From assembly GCA_019414325.1 (NCBI GenBank), contig DXMG01000024.1, positions 1 to 26,014 on the forward strand: a DNA stretch of 26,014 bases. The letters run 5' to 3'. The stretch is from Collinsella sp. (lineage in GTDB: Bacteria; Actinomycetota; Coriobacteriia; Coriobacteriales; Coriobacteriaceae). Positions 23,135-26,014 of the stretch are shown here, in pieces. The translations under genes and the position numbers were made by a program. Numbering within the stretch: position 1 is the first letter of the stretch; every line of letters starts with the position of its first letter. A model generated the notes under the pieces. That model did not search any database and was not told where the DNA came from. It saw nothing but the letters and a program-made list of their open reading frames with translations.

Positions 23135-25288
23135 ATGACCGAAGATATCCCCCTTGAAATCACTTCGAGTGGCATGGCCAATCTGCCCATATTCATCGCC
23201 GTCCTTATCGTGGCCGCCGTCGTCGTGCGCGTGTATTTTTCAATCAAACACAACGAAAAACCGCCCATTGCCCGCGTCTTTTGGTGCGCGATGCTCCTCA
23301 TCCCGCTCGGCATGGTAGCTGCATGGATTACGAATCAATTGCTCGTAAATGAGGACTGTTCCCTATGGGTCCTTTCTTATTCGGCGCTCGGTGCTGCCGC
23401 CGTCATACTTCTTGTCGAGCCCTTGGTTTCGGGACTTATCGACCAAACCGATCTTGCGACGGGAACGGTTGCCTGTATTTGCCGCGACATCCTTGTCGTC
23501 GCCGCTGTTTCAGCGCTCTCGTTCGTTTCACTCGAAATTGCCTGCAACGAAACGTTCTATCGCATTCCCGCCAACTCATTCGGGTTTTCCGTTGGGCTGC
23601 TCGCGACGGTTCTGCTCTCCCTTTATTTGCTGGGACAGCGTCATGGAGGAGTCATGGCCCTCGTGCCCGTCGTCTGTTGTACCCTTGGCATTGCCGAGCA
23701 CTTCGTCATAACGTTTAAAGGCGAGGCCATCCTGCCGAGCGACATTTTGGCATTGGGCACCGCAATGGAAGTAAGTGAGGGATATGAGTTCACCTTCACT
23801 GCAGGAATCGTAACCTCACTCGCCCTGCTGGAGATTTCCCTGGGGCTTCTTTCGCTTATCCGACCGCGAAAGCTCCGTACGCCCGCCCATGTCTTCCCCG
23901 CAATCGCCGCTAACCTCTGCGCTTTTCTGCTAGTGACCGTTGTGGGGCTCTTGGGCTTTTCCAACATCGACTTGGAGCAGTCGCTGGATTTTGGATTTGA
24001 CCGTTGGCAGCCCATCACCACGTATGCGTCTCAGGGTTTTATCACTTCGTTCACCGAAATGGTCAACGAGTTGCCCATTAAAAAGCCCGAAGACTATACG
24101 CCCGATGAGGCGCAGAGCATCGAGCAGGAGCTCGCCGCCGCCTACGACAGCACGTATGGCTCGAGCGAGCAGCGCGCGGCGGCCGTTGCCCAGTTCAATG
24201 AAATCAAGCCGACGATTGTTGCCGTCATGAACGAGAGTTTTAGCGACCTTTCGTGCTTTGAGCAGCTCCAGGCGGCCGGGTACACCGGTCCCGCATTCTA
24301 CAACTCGCTTCCCGACACACTTGTTCGCGGCACCATGCTCGCTTCGGTCACCGGTGGCGGAACGGCGAACTCCGAATTCGAATTTTTGACCGGAGCGACA
24401 ACGGCCTTTGTCGGATTAGGCAAAATCCCCTATCAGCTGTATCAGATGAATGGCGTCAACAGCCTGGCAAAGGACCTTAAAGAGCTCGGGTATACCACTA
24501 CCGCTATGCACCCGCAAAACCCCGTCAACTACCATCGAGATAAAATCTATCAGCAGCTGGGTTTTGGAGACTTTCTATCAATCGGCGATTTCGAAGGTGC
24601 GCCCTATTACCATGCCGGCGTATGCGACTACGCCACCTACGACAAGATACTCGACCTGCTCAGAACCGACGAAGCCCCGCAGTTCATCTTTGACGTCACG
24701 ATGCAAAATCACGGCGGCTACGACTATGGCACCGTTCCCGTCGAAGAGCTGACAAACTATTGGGTCGAGGGAGCCAGCGAGGGCGCCAATAGCGCGCTCA
24801 ATACCTATCTCACCTGCATCAATGCATCCGACCGGGACCTCGAGTACTTTATCAACGAGCTCCGCAATATCGGCAGACCGGTTGTTCTTGTCTTTTTTGG
24901 CGACCATCAGCCGAGCGCCGCAACGACTCTCAACGACGAGCTGTACCCTCAGGAAGATACGGCAAGCCACGCTTTCCGTATCTATCAGTCGACCTATTTC
25001 GTCTGGGCTAACTATGAAATCGCCGGCAATACCGAGCTCAACGTCTACGACACCGTCGGGGCAAACGAGATTGCAGCTATTACCCTTAATAAGATCGGCG
25101 CCCCGCTCACTGACTATCAAAAGGCCCTGCTTGCAACAAGGTCAGATGTGCCCACCATCAATGTCGCCGGCTATCTTGGTGCCGACGGGCTGCGCTACGA
25201 CTTGGAATCTGAAGACAGCCCATACGCCTCGACGATCGACAAGCTGCAGCGCATGCAATACCTCGAGTTCGCCAGCAAAGTTCAATAA
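23135..25288 (+). CDS. LTA-synthase-like membrane phosphotransferase (sulfatase fold)
   Basis: This 717-residue protein belongs to the LtaS/MdoB group, which transfers phosphoglycerol-type units from lipids to cell-surface polymers. Residues 1-275 contain about six membrane helices, with short loops; the rest is an extracellular sulfatase-fold domain. Metal and catalytic motifs are in order: Glu367 in VMNESFSD, the nucleophile Thr410 in TGGGTANSEFEFLTG, the substrate-site HPQNPVNYHRDK (459-470), His526 in MQNHGGY, and Asp590-His591 in FFGDHQPS. Substrate and acceptor cannot be read from the sequence; a glycolipid or teichoic-type polymer is possible. GAGGAA lies about 6 bases before the ATG. 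It is a single gene divergent from uvrA. A small TTAGA / TCTAA dyad (23086-23099) lies 36 bases upstream, where a promoter -10 would be expected. No terminator is evident after it. Confidence 0.9.
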   Translation: MTEDIPLEITSSGMANLPIFIAVLIVAAVVVRVYFSIKHNEKPPIARVFWCAMLLIPLGMVAAWITNQLLVNEDCSLWVLSYSALGAAAVILLVEPLVSGLIDQTDLATGTVACICRDILVVAAVSALSFVSLEIACNETFYRIPANSFGFSVGLLATVLLSLYLLGQRHGGVMALVPVVCCTLGIAEHFVITFKGEAILPSDILALGTAMEVSEGYEFTFTAGIVTSLALLEISLGLLSLIRPRKLRTPAHVFPAIAANLCAFLLVTVVGLLGFSNIDLEQSLDFGFDRWQPITTYASQGFITSFTEMVNELPIKKPEDYTPDEAQSIEQELAAAYDSTYGSSEQRAAAVAQFNEIKPTIVAVMNESFSDLSCFEQLQAAGYTGPAFYNSLPDTLVRGTMLASVTGGGTANSEFEFLTGATTAFVGLGKIPYQLYQMNGVNSLAKDLKELGYTTTAMHPQNPVNYHRDKIYQQLGFGDFLSIGDFEGAPYYHAGVCDYATYDKILDLLRTDEAPQFIFDVTMQNHGGYDYGTVPVEELTNYWVEGASEGANSALNTYLTCINASDRDLEYFINELRNIGRPVVLVFFGDHQPSAATTLNDELYPQEDTASHAFRIYQSTYFVWANYEIAGNTELNVYDTVGANEIAAITLNKIGAPLTDYQKALLATRSDVPTINVAGYLGADGLRYDLESEDSPYASTIDKLQRMQYLEFASKVQ

Positions 25289-25348
25289 GCCCGCCCATTC
25301 GCTTGGACCCATCGTATTGCAAGCACGCTCGGCCCAAATGCATCGCAA

Positions 25349-25378
25349 ATGACTCCCGCTCGCAAACGAGGGTACAAT
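25349..25378 (+). promoter_or_regulatory. Candidate promoter of the Mrp-type gene
   Basis: ATGACT (25349-25354), an 18-base spacer and TACAAT (25373-25378) match the -35 at 4 of 6 and the -10 at 5 of 6 bases. It predicts a leader of about 50 bases containing a GGGGCC / GGCCCC dyad before the ribosome site. Confidence 0.5.
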
Positions 25379-25433
25379 GACGCTCGTGTCACATCGCGGG
25401 GCCCCGGCCCCAACATATACAAAGGAGTCATAC

Positions 25434-26014
25434 ATGGGTTGCGAGCACGCACAAGCAGCCGGCGGACAATCAACGCCGTCGCAATTTGAAGAGAATACGC
25501 TGTCGGAGGTCAAGCGCGTTATCGCTGTGCTTTCCGGCAAGGGAGGCGTCGGCAAGTCGTTTGTGACGGGCGCCATCGCAACCGAGCTCGCCCGCCGTGG
25601 CAACAAGGTTGGCATTCTCGACGCCGACATCACCGGCCCCTCCATCCCCAAAATGTTCGGCATGAGCGGACGCCATGTCCATGCCCTCGGCAACCTCATG
25701 CTGCCCGAGATCTCCGAGCACGGCGTCAAGGTCATGAGCTCCAACCTGCTGCTTCAAAACGAGACCGATCCCGTCCTCTGGCGTGGTCCGGTCATCGCCG
25801 GCGCCATCAGGCAATTCTGGAGCGAAACCTCTTGGGGCCCCATCGACTATCTGCTGGTCGATATGCCTCCGGGAACGGGGGATGTCGCACTCACCGTCTT
25901 CCAGTCACTGCCCGTCGATGGCATCGTCATCGTCACGAGCCCGCAAGACTTAGTCTCGATGATTGTCGCCAAGGCGGTCAACATGGCCGAGAAGATGAAC
26001 GTTCCGATTCTGGG
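25434..26014 (+). CDS. Mrp/NBP35-family P-loop ATPase, C-terminal part cut by window edge
   Basis: Mrp/NBP35 proteins (ApbC in Salmonella) are ATPases that carry or transfer iron-sulphur clusters in the cytoplasm. The frame runs from an ATG at 25434, with AAAGGAG 6 bases upstream, to the right edge: 193 residues of an expected 270-370. It shows the deviant Walker A SGKGGVGKS (34-42), the switch region DADITGPSIPKMFG and VDMPPGTGD, which together are diagnostic. The N-terminal extension has a single cysteine (MGCEH), fewer than the cysteine cluster found in many NBP35-type members. The C-terminal CxxC that would hold the bridging cluster lies outside the window, so competence cannot be judged. 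Confidence 0.92.
   Translation, partial: MGCEHAQAAGGQSTPSQFEENTLSEVKRVIAVLSGKGGVGKSFVTGAIATELARRGNKVGILDADITGPSIPKMFGMSGRHVHALGNLMLPEISEHGVKVMSSNLLLQNETDPVLWRGPVIAGAIRQFWSETSWGPIDYLLVDMPPGTGDVALTVFQSLPVDGIVIVTSPQDLVSMIVAKAVNMAEKMNVPIL

Overview
The window is a GC-rich, gene-dense piece of an actinobacterial chromosome. The gene set (whiA next to rapZ, Tat-type lipoprotein signal, a LexA box of the CGAAC-N4-GTTCG type, an Opp-type transporter beside nan genes) best fits an anaerobic gut member of the Coriobacteriia such as Collinsella; this assignment is inference, since no marker RNA is present. Almost everything from 1 to 22.9 kb is read from the minus strand; only the last two genes are on the plus strand.

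Layout: (1) 1-4278, minus: rapZ, whiA, gap and pgk (pgk cut by the left edge), a classical Gram-positive housekeeping block, with a factor-independent terminator between gap and pgk. (2) 4299-15100, minus: a nine-gene operon, oppA-oppB-oppCD-oppF-esterase-esterase homologue-nanA-nanK-nanE, ending in a terminator. It reads as uptake and breakdown of sialic acid: a lipoprotein and an Opp/Dpp-type ABC transporter import the sugar, a CE7-family esterase may remove O-acetyl groups, a lyase gives N-acetylmannosamine and pyruvate, a ROK kinase phosphorylates, and NanE makes N-acetylglucosamine-6-phosphate. No nagA, nagB, sialidase or nanR lies in the window. (3) 15174-20006, minus: ybaK, murJ and uvrC, tightly packed. 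(4) 20062-22941, minus: uvrA, with a likely SOS box. (5) 23135-25288, plus: an LTA-synthase-like membrane sulfatase-fold enzyme, then an Mrp/NBP35 P-loop ATPase cut by the right edge.

The sialic acid operon sits exactly between uvrC and rapZ, which are neighbours in many Gram-positive genomes, and yvcK, usually between rapZ and whiA, is absent. The operon is also unusual in its RNA/DNA architecture: long near-perfect palindromes (98 and 110 bases) fill two of its gene gaps, smaller hairpins fill the others, and the 365-base leader before oppA is packed with dyads.

The points most worth follow-up are: a second CE7-like protein that has lost its nucleophile serine; the two long intercistronic palindromes; the structured control region of the operon and a 13-base operator-like sequence it shares with the gap promoter region; and a 245-residue N-terminal extension on MurJ carrying three copies of a P-[DG]-E-T-A-V-[FY]-L motif.
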